15,153 nt of DNA from Hydrogenophilales bacterium RIFOXYD1_FULL_62_11. Lineage in GTDB: Bacteria; Pseudomonadota; Gammaproteobacteria; Burkholderiales; Thiobacillaceae. Below are positions 7,085 to 13,677 of this stretch, piece by piece. A program made the translations under genes and the position numbers. Positions within the stretch are counted from its first letter, which is position 1. Every line of letters begins with the position of its first letter. Under the pieces are notes generated by a model. The model was not told the DNA's origin. It worked only from the letters and a program-made list of their open reading frames with translations, and did not search any database. The DNA lies in contig MGZO01000094.1 in NCBI GenBank assembly GCA_001802655.1, positions 64,373 through 79,525 on the forward strand, given 5' to 3'.

Positions 7085-7133
7085 CAAAAGAAAAGGGGCT
7101 AGCCTAAGCTAACCCCTTGTATTTTGGTGCGCC
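7085..7133. repeat. Direct repeat, proximal copy: true tRNA-Arg 3' end and terminator
   Basis: Partner of the repeat at 6384-6431. The core 7101-7133 spans most of the tRNA terminator stem, a short AT spacer and the last 9 bases of the functional tRNA-Arg (CCA, discriminator and five acceptor-stem bases). Similarity to the other copy stops where the tRNA body continues. Confidence 0.75.
7093..7118 (-). terminator. Rho-independent terminator of tRNA-Arg
   Basis: On the minus strand an 11-bp stem (AAGGGGTTAGC / GCTAGCCCCTT, one U-G pair) with a 4-base loop is followed by TTCTTTT. It starts 6 bases past the encoded CCA of tRNA-Arg. The same sequence is duplicated, less perfectly, at 6384-6431. 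Confidence 0.82.
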
Positions 7134-7201
7134 GGAAGAGATTCGAACTCCTGACCCCTTGGTTCGTAGCCAAGTACTCTATCCAGCTGAGCTACCGGCG
7201 C
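7125..7201 (-). tRNA. tRNA-Arg (anticodon ACG)
   Basis: 77 bases including an encoded CCA. The acceptor stem GCGCCGG / CCGGCGC, D stem GCUC / GAGU, anticodon stem CUUGG / CCAAG with loop CUACGAA, and T arm with UUCGAAU all fold. The anticodon ACG (complement at 7165-7167) reads CGN arginine codons after A34 is modified to inosine. It is the integration-like site for the segment on its left. Confidence 0.97.
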
Positions 7202-7215
7202 ATTGAAGGATGCGC

Positions 7216-7245
7216 ATTATACGCAGTTTCGCGTGATTGACACAA
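7216..7245 (-). promoter_or_regulatory. Promoter of tRNA-Arg
   Basis: On the minus strand TTGTGT (7240-7245) and a consensus TATAAT (7216-7221) are 18 bp apart. The -10 box ends 14 bp before the tRNA 5' end and is followed by a GC-rich GCGC discriminator, as is common for stable-RNA promoters. tRNA-Arg therefore need not depend on the tRNA-Ser transcript. Confidence 0.65.
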
Positions 7246-7259
7246 ACTCGTATTGTTAT

Positions 7260-7353
7260 TGGCGGAGACGGAGGGATTCGAACCCTCGATGCAGGTTTAA
7301 GCCCGCATGCTCCCTTAGCAGGGGAGTACCTTCAACCTCTCGGCCACGTCTCC
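7260..7353 (-). tRNA. tRNA-Ser (anticodon GCU)
   Basis: 94 bases including an encoded CCA, a class II tRNA with the long variable arm expected of serine. The acceptor stem GGAGACG / CGUCUCC has discriminator G. The anticodon stem CUCCC / GGGAG encloses CUGCUAA, so the anticodon is GCU (complement at 7317-7319), reading AGC and AGU. The T arm contains GGUUCGAAUCC. Confidence 0.97.
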
Positions 7354-7365
7354 GAACCGCCGCGC

Positions 7366-7394
7366 ATTGTAGCGGAATGCGCGGGACAAAGCCA
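7366..7394 (-). promoter_or_regulatory. Candidate promoter of tRNA-Ser
   Basis: On the minus strand TACAAT (7366-7371) lies 12 bp before the tRNA 5' end and is followed by a GC-rich discriminator. The -35 element is poor: TGGCTT at 17 bp spacing is the best I find. It overlaps the lysC terminator hairpin, so the end of lysC and the start of tRNA-Ser share DNA. Confidence 0.45.
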
Positions 7395-7411
7395 CCTCAA
7401 GTGGTGGCTTT
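7388..7411 (-). terminator. Terminator-like hairpin containing the lysC stop codon
   Basis: A perfect 9-bp stem (AAAGCCACC / GGTGGCTTT) with a 6-base loop contains the last lysC codons and, in the loop, the TGA stop (7397-7399). The T run after it is short (TTTG), so it may end transcription only partly, or protect the mRNA 3' end. Confidence 0.6.
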
Positions 7412-8626
7412 GTCGAGTTCGAAGGCCTGATGCAGGGCGCGCACGGCGAGTTCCATGTATTTGTCTTCGACCACGACCGAGATTTTGATTTCCGAGGTGG
7501 AGATCATCTGCAGGTTGATGTTTTCCTTCGACAGGGTTTCGAACATCGTGCGTGCGACGCCGACGTGCGAGCGCATGCCGACACCGACGATTGAGATTTT
7601 GGCGATCTTGTCGTCGCCGGTGACTTCGCGTGCGCCGATGGCGGTCGCTGTGGTCTTCACGATGTCCATGGCTTTGGCGAAGTCGTTGCGGTGGACGGTG
7701 AAGGTGAAGTCGGTTGTGTTCATGTGACCGACGTTCTGCACGATCATGTCGACGTCGATATTGGCGTCGGCGACCGGGCCGAGGATCTGGTAGGCGATGC
7801 CGGGATGGTCGGGCACGCCGACGACGGTGATTTTGGCTTCGTCACGGTTGAAGGCGATGCCGGAGATGACTGGTTGTTCCATGCTGGCGTTTTCCTCGAA
7901 GGTGATGAGCGTGCCGTCGCCTTCGTCCTGAAAGCTGGACAGCACGCGGAGTTTGACTTTGTATTTGCCGGCGAATTCGACTGAGCGGATTTGCAGCACC
8001 TTGGAACCGAGGCTGGCCATTTCCAGCATTTCCTCGAAGGTGATGGTTTTCAGCCGGCGCGCGTCGGGTACGACACGCGGGTCCGTGGTGTAGACGCCGT
8101 CGACGTCGGTGTAGATCTGGCATTCGTCGGCCTTGAGGGCTGCGGCCAGCGCCACGCCGGTGGTGTCGGAACCGCCGCGCCCGAGGGTGGTGATGTTGCC
8201 GTTTTCGTCCACGCCCTGGAATCCTGCGACGACGATGACATGGCCCGAATCCAGATCGCTGCGCATCCTGGATTCGTCGATCGACAGAATGCGCGCCTTG
8301 GTGAAGGCGTCGTCGGTCAGAATCCGCACCTGCGCGCCGGTATAGCTTTTGGCTTTGAGCCCCAGGTCTTTCAGCGCCATGGCGAGCAGGGCAATGGTGA
8401 CCTGTTCGCCGGTGGACACCATCATGTCCAGCTCACGCGGATCGGGGGTGGTCTGGATTTGCTTGGCCAGGCCGATCAGGCGGTTGGTCTCGCCCGACAT
8501 GGCGGACAGCACCACGACGACCTGGTGGCCGAGCATTTTGAATTTGGCAACGCGCTCGGCGACTGCGCGGATGCGTTCGACGCTGGCGACCGAGGTGCCG
8601 CCATATTTTTGTACGATAAGAGCCAT
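7397..8626 (-). CDS. lysC: Aspartokinase
   Basis: Phosphorylates L-aspartate with ATP, the first step towards lysine, threonine, methionine and diaminopimelate; cytoplasmic. The 409-residue length is typical of a monofunctional aspartokinase. The N-terminal kinase domain has KYGGTSV (7-13), STGEQ (71-75), GRGGSDTT (149-156) and YTDVDGVYTTDPR (172-184). Two C-terminal ACT domains follow (about 265-330 and 343-402), which in this family bind lysine and/or threonine for feedback inhibition. An in-frame Met249 just before the ACT region could serve as an internal start for a small regulatory subunit, as in some aspartokinases; that is inference. No clear Shine-Dalgarno is visible at the ATG at 8626, although the KYGGTSV position fits this start. 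It follows rlmD by 50 bp on the same strand and may be co-transcribed. Confidence 0.97.
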   Translation of the reverse strand: MALIVQKYGGTSVASVERIRAVAERVAKFKMLGHQVVVVLSAMSGETNRLIGLAKQIQTTPDPRELDMMVSTGEQVTIALLAMALKDLGLKAKSYTGAQVRILTDDAFTKARILSIDESRMRSDLDSGHVIVVAGFQGVDENGNITTLGRGGSDTTGVALAAALKADECQIYTDVDGVYTTDPRVVPDARRLKTITFEEMLEMASLGSKVLQIRSVEFAGKYKVKLRVLSSFQDEGDGTLITFEENASMEQPVISGIAFNRDEAKITVVGVPDHPGIAYQILGPVADANIDVDMIVQNVGHMNTTDFTFTVHRNDFAKAMDIVKTTATAIGAREVTGDDKIAKISIVGVGMRSHVGVARTMFETLSKENINLQMISTSEIKISVVVEDKYMELAVRALHQAFELDKATT

Positions 8627-8676
8627 GATGTGTTGGGAGAAGTTAAGCGCAGGATGTTAAAGGATTATCGCCAAAA

Positions 8677-9990
8677 TTACCGATCGAACAGTGCAATCGA
8701 TTCGACGTGTGCGGTGTGCGGAAACATGTTGGCGACACCGGCCGCTGCCAGCCGGTAGCCTTTGTTGTGGCAAAGCGCCTCGGCATCGCGTGCCAGGGTG
8801 GCGGGGTCGCACGAGACATAGACGATGCGGTGCGGTGCGCCGCTGTCGGGCAAGGCGTTGATGAGCTCGATGGCGCCCGAGCGGGGCGGGTCGATCAGCA
8901 GCTTGTCGAAATGCCCGAGCGCAGCGAATTTTTCCGGCGTCATTTCAAACAGGTTGTCGACCGCGAAATGCGCGTTCGACAGCTTGTTGTGCAGCGCATT
9001 TTCACGCGCGCGCGCAACCAGCTCCGGGCTGCCTTCGATGCCGACCACGTCGGCACCGCTGGTGGCGATGGGCAGGGTGAAATTCCCCAATCCGCAGAAC
9101 AGGTCGGCAATGCGCTCGCCTGGCTGGGGTTGCAGCAGGCGCATGGCGCGGCTCACCAGGGCGCGGTTGATGGCGACATTGACCTGGGTGAAGTCGATCG
9201 GCTTGAACGGCATGGTGAGGCCGAATTCGGGCAGGCTGTAGCTGAGTTCGGGTGCGGTTTCGGGCCAGAACGGGCGGACGGTTTCGGGGCCCTTGCTTTG
9301 TTCCCACACCTGCACGCCATGCTGCTCGGCAAAGGCGCGCACTTTGACGGCATCGTCGTCGGTCCAGGGGGCGAGCAAACGGAACACCAGCACGGTGATG
9401 TGCTCGCCGACGGCGATTTCGATTTGCGGAATGCGGTCGGCGTTGGAAAACTGCACGGTCAGTTCGCGCAGCGGTTGCAGCAGTGCCGACACATCGGGGG
9501 TGAGGATTTCGCAGCTGGTCATGTCGACGATATAGCTGGAGCGCTTTTCGCGGAAGCCGACCAGTACGCCGCCTTTCTTGTCGACCAGGCGCGCCGATAG
9601 CCGCGCGCGGGAACGATAGTTCCAGCTCGGGCCGTGCAGGGCGGGCAGGATGATCTCGGCCTTGACCTTGCCGATGTGGGCGAGGTTGTCTTCCAGCACG
9701 CGCTGCTTGGCCGCAACCTGGGCGCTGGGCTCCAGATGCTGCATCGAGCAGCCGCCGCAGCGGCCAAAGTACTGGCAGCGCGGCGTGGTGCGTTGCGCGC
9801 TGGCTTTGAAGATGGCGACGGCATTGGCCGAGTTGTATTTGGCATGCTGGCGATAGACATTGATCTCTACCTGCTCGCCGGCCAGTGCGCCATCGACGAA
9901 GGTGACTTTGCCGTCGATGCGCGCAATGCCGTGGCCTTCGTGGTCGAGCGAGAGGATGTCGACGATCAGGTTGCCGGTTTTTTTGCTCAT
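8677..9990 (-). CDS. rlmD: 23S rRNA (uracil-1939-C5)-methyltransferase RlmD
   Basis: SAM-dependent methyltransferase making m5U1939 in 23S rRNA (older name RumA), 437 residues. A TRAM RNA-binding domain (about 5-62) is followed by the [4Fe-4S] cysteines Cys72, Cys78, Cys81 and Cys160 (C-x5-C-x2-C plus a distant Cys). The SAM-binding motif is DLFCGLGNFTLPIA (296-309), with DPPRSGA at 368-374. The catalytic nucleophile is Cys394 in YVSCDPATLARD, and the general-base Glu430 is in HVES. FTQVN (267-271) is also typical of the family. All catalytic and cluster residues are present. The start overlaps the stop of the upstream exonuclease gene by 4 bp (ATGA), so the two are translationally coupled. 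RlmD is preferred over RlmC and TrmA because of the cysteine set with the TRAM domain. Confidence 0.95.
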   Translation of the reverse strand: MSKKTGNLIVDILSLDHEGHGIARIDGKVTFVDGALAGEQVEINVYRQHAKYNSANAVAIFKASAQRTTPRCQYFGRCGGCSMQHLEPSAQVAAKQRVLEDNLAHIGKVKAEIILPALHGPSWNYRSRARLSARLVDKKGGVLVGFREKRSSYIVDMTSCEILTPDVSALLQPLRELTVQFSNADRIPQIEIAVGEHITVLVFRLLAPWTDDDAVKVRAFAEQHGVQVWEQSKGPETVRPFWPETAPELSYSLPEFGLTMPFKPIDFTQVNVAINRALVSRAMRLLQPQPGERIADLFCGLGNFTLPIATSGADVVGIEGSPELVARARENALHNKLSNAHFAVDNLFEMTPEKFAALGHFDKLLIDPPRSGAIELINALPDSGAPHRIVYVSCDPATLARDAEALCHNKGYRLAAAGVANMFPHTAHVESIALFDR

Positions 9991-10790
9991 GCCCAGGCCG
10001 CCAGAAATTCCTGCCAGTGCGGGGCGCTGTGCTGGGTGAGTGTGGTGCGGGCGAGTTCGATTTCAGCCGTGTAAGCGGAGTCGGACAGCGTGCCGCGCAT
10101 TTTCTGGAAGCGCAGGTAGACCAGCCAGGTGTTCATCGCGTCGGTTTCGCAGTAATTGCGGATGGCATCGATTTCACCGCGCTGAAACGCGTCCAGCACC
10201 TGCGAACCGTCCATCCCCAGCTTGCCCGGAAAACCGCACAGCTTGGCCATCTGGTCGAGCGGTGCGTTGGCGCGCGGCTGGTACATCGCCAGCACGTCCA
10301 TCAGGTCGAGATGGCGGGTGTGGTAGCGGCCGAGATAGCTGTTCCACTTGAAATCCTTGTCGTCGTCGCCCCAGTCCCAGTAGCGAGGTGCGGTGACGCC
10401 ATGAATCAGCGCGCGGTAATGCAGCACGGGCAGGTCGAAACCGCCGCCGTTCCATGAAACGAGCTGGGGCGTGTGGTGCTCGATGCTGTCGTAAAACTGC
10501 TGGATCAGGTCGGCTTCGCTGCTGCCCGGTTCGCCGAGCGACCAGACCTTGAGTGCGTCAGCGCTGCGCAATGTGCAGGAGATGGCGACGACGCGGTGCA
10601 GGTGATGCGGCATGAAGTCGCTGCCGGTTTTTTGGCGACGGGCGAGCAGGGCCATTTCGGTGAGCTCAGCGTGCGGCAGGGTGCTGACGTCGATGCCGTT
10701 GACTGCGGCAAACCCGGTGAGATCGGGAATGGTTTCAATGTCGAAAACCAGGGTGGGGTGCATGGGGCGGGCGCGAGCAAAAACCGCCAT
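9987..10790 (-). CDS. Predicted 3'-5' exonuclease related to the PolB exonuclease domain
   Basis: Probable DnaQ-fold 3'-5' exonuclease (COG3298 / DNA_pol_B_exo2 type), 267 residues, without a polymerase domain. Exo I is VFDIETIPD with Asp17 and Glu19. Exo II is SWNGGGFDLPVL with Asn114 and Asp119. Exo III is NYCETDAMNTWLVY with Tyr213 and Asp217. HLDLMD (160-165) supplies another conserved acidic patch. The metal-binding set looks complete, so it should be active; the substrate is not known. Family members usually begin a few residues before the DIET motif, so Met10 (10763) may be the true start. Neither start has a good Shine-Dalgarno. It overlaps rlmD by 4 bp and follows the HDOD gene by 47 bp. 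Confidence 0.9.
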   Translation of the reverse strand: MAVFARARPMHPTLVFDIETIPDLTGFAAVNGIDVSTLPHAELTEMALLARRQKTGSDFMPHHLHRVVAISCTLRSADALKVWSLGEPGSSEADLIQQFYDSIEHHTPQLVSWNGGGFDLPVLHYRALIHGVTAPRYWDWGDDDKDFKWNSYLGRYHTRHLDLMDVLAMYQPRANAPLDQMAKLCGFPGKLGMDGSQVLDAFQRGEIDAIRNYCETDAMNTWLVYLRFQKMRGTLSDSAYTAEIELARTTLTQHSAPHWQEFLAAWA

Positions 10791-10837
10791 TTTACGTTAC
10801 CCGGCTGCCGGATTCAGTGTTCAGATTGAGCGCCGGT

Positions 10838-12160
10838 TTATTGCAGGGCAGCGTCGAGTGCCGAGGCGGCAATCAGCGCGTCCAGGTAAGCCACGGAAAT
10901 CTGGTGCAACGGGATGTCCAGTTGCTGGGCGTAGGCGGATAGCGTGTCAACGTCGTTGTTCTCGCAGGCGTAGGCGAGTTGCAGCATTGCGCTTTCAGCC
11001 GAGCCATGCACGCTGAACGCACGTGCGCAGTTGGCAGACAGGCCCAGTTTGCGGATCAGACTTTCGAGCGGGACGGACAAGGCCAGATTGGCGGTTGAGA
11101 GCAACCCGATTTCAAAGGCTTCAGCTGCATTTTCGGCCGATGCACTGAGGCGGGTGATTTTGCCGAGGAACAGCGCGCGCGTGAGGGCGGTAATCGCATA
11201 ATGGCGGGCTGCTTCGGTGGGATGGGTGCCGGTCAGCGCAAGCAACGCTGCCACACGACTGGCGCGTTGCGGTCCCAGCATGATGAGTGCATGGGCAGCC
11301 GATTCGGCGGGGCGGCTCATGCCGCCCACCTGGGAATGGGCAATGGCAAGCAGGCGCGGTGCCATTTCGGGGTTCAGCTGGAGGAACTGGATGAGCGTGT
11401 CGAGTGAACTGCGCAATGCAATACCCAACAAATCGAGCTGCAAGGCCAGCTCACGCGAACCGTCGGCAGGCTGGGTGTCGCCGGTGAAAAAGCTGCCCTT
11501 GAACCAGGCGTGCTCGGGCCAGTTGGCTTGCGTGTGGGCGTGGCGTACCCCTTCCACGACCGGGCGTGCGGCTACGGTTGGCGGGGTGTCGTTGGCATTG
11601 CAGGCCAGATAGCGCCAGATGGACTCGCTTTCCCTTACGACTGGATGGGCGCGGTTGAGCGCCGGGCAGAACGTCAGGCCGGCGTCCTGCAGGGCGAGGG
11701 CGCGCGCCAGATGCTGTTCGGTGTCGATGTTGATGCGCCAGACCAGCTGGCGGTGATTGAGCTGTTGCGGGATGCCGCTGAACAGCACGCTTGAGCTGAT
11801 TTGCACCAGCAAGGGCAGCGACCCCGTCAGGTTGCTTTGCGTGAGCGAATACAGGCCGGTCAGCAGCATGTCCTCGTCCATTTGCTGCAGCTCGGGGGGA
11901 GCGTCGGCCGATGCGGTGCGTCCACGCAGAACCAGTTGATGCGCGACCAGACTGGATGCAGAGTCAAATAGCGGATCAAACGACAGAAAGCGCGCGCGCA
12001 AGGCTTCTTCACGCACCGGCTCGCTGTTGTCGATGCCCAGCATTTGCGTGACGACGACAGGCTGTTCGGAAGCTTGGGTATTGATGCCGCCACCGACGAT
12101 GCGGGGGGGGTGGGAATCGTCGGTCGTCATGTTGGGCATGCAAGTGTGGGTTGGCTTCAT
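10838..12160 (-). CDS. Degenerate EAL - HDOD domain protein
   Basis: Cytoplasmic signalling protein of YuxH/CdgJ-like EAL-HDOD architecture, 440 residues from the ATG at 12160. The N-terminal half (about 55-235) follows the EAL-HDOD pattern, with ARFLSFDPLFD aligned to the usual RQPIFD start and WFKGSFF to the usual end. However, the EAL, DDFG and other metal-binding motifs are missing, so it should not hydrolyse c-di-GMP. The C-terminal HDOD part (about 240-430) has QLNPEMAPRLL, MSRPAESAAHALIMLG and AFEIGLLSTANLALSVP. HDOD proteins act as regulatory adaptors. The start is uncertain: ATGs at 12139 and 12130 are possible, and an in-frame ATG at 12286 would run into the divergent gene and is unlikely. 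It could link to the c-di-GMP operon at the other end of the window, but nothing here proves it. Confidence 0.85.
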   Translation of the reverse strand: MKPTHTCMPNMTTDDSHPPRIVGGGINTQASEQPVVVTQMLGIDNSEPVREEALRARFLSFDPLFDSASSLVAHQLVLRGRTASADAPPELQQMDEDMLLTGLYSLTQSNLTGSLPLLVQISSSVLFSGIPQQLNHRQLVWRINIDTEQHLARALALQDAGLTFCPALNRAHPVVRESESIWRYLACNANDTPPTVAARPVVEGVRHAHTQANWPEHAWFKGSFFTGDTQPADGSRELALQLDLLGIALRSSLDTLIQFLQLNPEMAPRLLAIAHSQVGGMSRPAESAAHALIMLGPQRASRVAALLALTGTHPTEAARHYAITALTRALFLGKITRLSASAENAAEAFEIGLLSTANLALSVPLESLIRKLGLSANCARAFSVHGSAESAMLQLAYACENNDVDTLSAYAQQLDIPLHQISVAYLDALIAASALDAALQ

Positions 12161-12234
12161 TTTAGCGCGGTGAACCCTAAATCGCGTGCATCGGTCAAGA
12201 TACGCAATTGCTTTCAGGCGTTGAGGAGATTTGC

Positions 12235-13677
12235 ATGATGAAGAAAAGTTGCGTGAGCATGGCGGTCGTTGGCCTGATGGCAGCATCGCATGCCAGTTGG
12301 GCCGCGCCGCGTGACGAAGTTGTCAGTACGGTTGCCGATCAGCAAAGCGTGGCGGTGACGATTTACAACGACAATCTGGCACTGGTGAAGGATGCGCGGC
12401 GGGTCAAGCTGGATCGCGCGCTTAATCAGCTGGCGTGGCGCGAAGTGTCGGCGCAGATGCGTCCGGAAACCGCGCAGCTGCGCAATATGTCGAATCCGGA
12501 CGGGTTTCGCTTGCAGGAGCAGAATTTCGATTTTGACCTGCTGACCCCGCAAAAACTGCTGGAAAAATATGTCGGGCGCGAACTTGAGGTTGTCAAAGTC
12601 AATCCCGCCACGGGTGCGGAAACCCGGGAAACCGCCCGGGTGTTGTCGACCAATAACGGGGTAGTGCTTCAATTTTCTGACCGCATCGAAACGGGGGTGC
12701 CGGGACGACTGGTTTTTCCGAGCGTGCCCGATACCCTGCGCGACAAGCCGACGCTGGTCATTTCCCTGGTCAACCCCAGCGCGGGAATGCAGAACCTGGA
12801 GCTGTCCTACCTGACCGGCGGTTTGTCTTGGCGTGCCGATTATGTGGCCGAATTGAATGCCAGCGATAGCCAGCTGGATTTGAATGGCTGGGTGACGCTG
12901 AACAACCAGAGCGGTGCGGCGTACCCCAACGCCAAACTGCAGTTGGTGGCGGGCGATCTCAACCGGGTGCGCGACGAACAGCCCGCCCCGCGGGCGATGA
13001 TGACGATGGCGGCCAAGGTGGCCGACGCTGCCGAGATGCAACAGGAATCCCTGTTCGAATATCACCTCTATACCTTGCAACGTCCGACGACATTGGCTGA
13101 AAACCAGACCAAGCAGGTGGCCTTGATGTCGGCGATGCAGGTGCCGGTGAAAAAAGAATTCTTGCTGCAGGGAGCGGAATACTATTACTCGGGACAGCAC
13201 GGCGAGATTGGCCAGAAGCTGAAGGTCAGCGTATCGGTTGAGTTTCAGAACAAGGGCGAGGGGCTGGGCATTCCGCTGCCCAAAGGCGTGATTCGCGTCT
13301 ACAAGAAAGACAGCCAGGGCAATGCGTTATTCGTCGGTGAAGATCGCATCGACCATACGCCGAAGAACGAAGCCGTTCGACTGAAACTGGGTGATGCGTT
13401 TGATGTGACGGCGGACAAGAAGCAGACCGCCTTTCAGAAACTGGCCGGGACGGGGCGCTACAACTACGTGTTCGAGTCGGCTTATGAAATCGTGCTGAAA
13501 AACGCCAAGTCCGAAGCGGTCAGCGTGACCGTGCGCGAGCCGATGCCGGGTGACTGGAGCATGGTGAGCGAATCGCAGCCGCACACTAAAGCAGCATCTG
13601 GCACCGCCGAGTGGAAAGTGGCGGTGCCGGCCGAGGGGCAGACGACGTTGCGCTACCGCGTGCGCGTCAGGTACTGA
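12235..13677 (+). CDS. Secreted DUF4139 domain-containing protein
   Basis: Exported protein of 480 residues with a Sec signal peptide (residues 1-23, cleavage after SWA). The rest matches the DUF4139 family by its opening VAVTIYNDNLALVKDAR, the central LSYLTGGLSWRADYVAEL and DLNGWVTLNNQSG, and a beta-rich C-terminal half with repeated RVYKKD/LRYRVRVRY-like strands. The function of this family is not established. GAGGAG at 12223-12228 sets the start at one of the paired ATGs, 12235 or 12238; the ATG at 12208 lacks such a site. It is divergent from the HDOD gene, with a 74-bp space between the start codons, and its last 11 bp overlap the end of pgi on the other strand. Confidence 0.9.
   Translation: MMKKSCVSMAVVGLMAASHASWAAPRDEVVSTVADQQSVAVTIYNDNLALVKDARRVKLDRALNQLAWREVSAQMRPETAQLRNMSNPDGFRLQEQNFDFDLLTPQKLLEKYVGRELEVVKVNPATGAETRETARVLSTNNGVVLQFSDRIETGVPGRLVFPSVPDTLRDKPTLVISLVNPSAGMQNLELSYLTGGLSWRADYVAELNASDSQLDLNGWVTLNNQSGAAYPNAKLQLVAGDLNRVRDEQPAPRAMMTMAAKVADAAEMQQESLFEYHLYTLQRPTTLAENQTKQVALMSAMQVPVKKEFLLQGAEYYYSGQHGEIGQKLKVSVSVEFQNKGEGLGIPLPKGVIRVYKKDSQGNALFVGEDRIDHTPKNEAVRLKLGDAFDVTADKKQTAFQKLAGTGRYNYVFESAYEIVLKNAKSEAVSVTVREPMPGDWSMVSESQPHTKAASGTAEWKVAVPAEGQTTLRYRVRVRY

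Larger units (their letters stand above)
6432..7133. mobile_element. Possible integrated or remnant element at the tRNA-Arg 3' end
   Basis: The segment lies between two near-identical repeats that include the tRNA-Arg 3' terminus, the layout left by site-specific integration into a tRNA gene. It is about 700 bp, carries one DUF4124 gene and no integrase. By hand count the lines at 6721, 6781 and 6841 have 31, 27 and 25 G+C of 60, well below the neighbouring genes. It could be a decayed remnant, a non-autonomous cassette, or the result of a partial tandem duplication. Confidence 0.35.

Noticed and set aside
7991..9600. Long plus-strand open frames opposite lysC and rlmD
   Set aside because: They mirror genes whose catalytic motifs are complete on the minus strand, and their protein sequences look like low-complexity shadows.
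10791..10837. Terminator between the HDOD and exonuclease genes
   Set aside because: Only a 5-bp CCGGC/GCCGG pairing without a T tract is present, so read-through is more likely.
12214..13200. Long minus-strand open frame (328 codons) opposite the DUF4139 gene
   Set aside because: Composition is that of an antisense shadow (His, Arg and Gln rich), with no recognisable domain. The plus strand has a signal peptide, a Shine-Dalgarno and family motifs.
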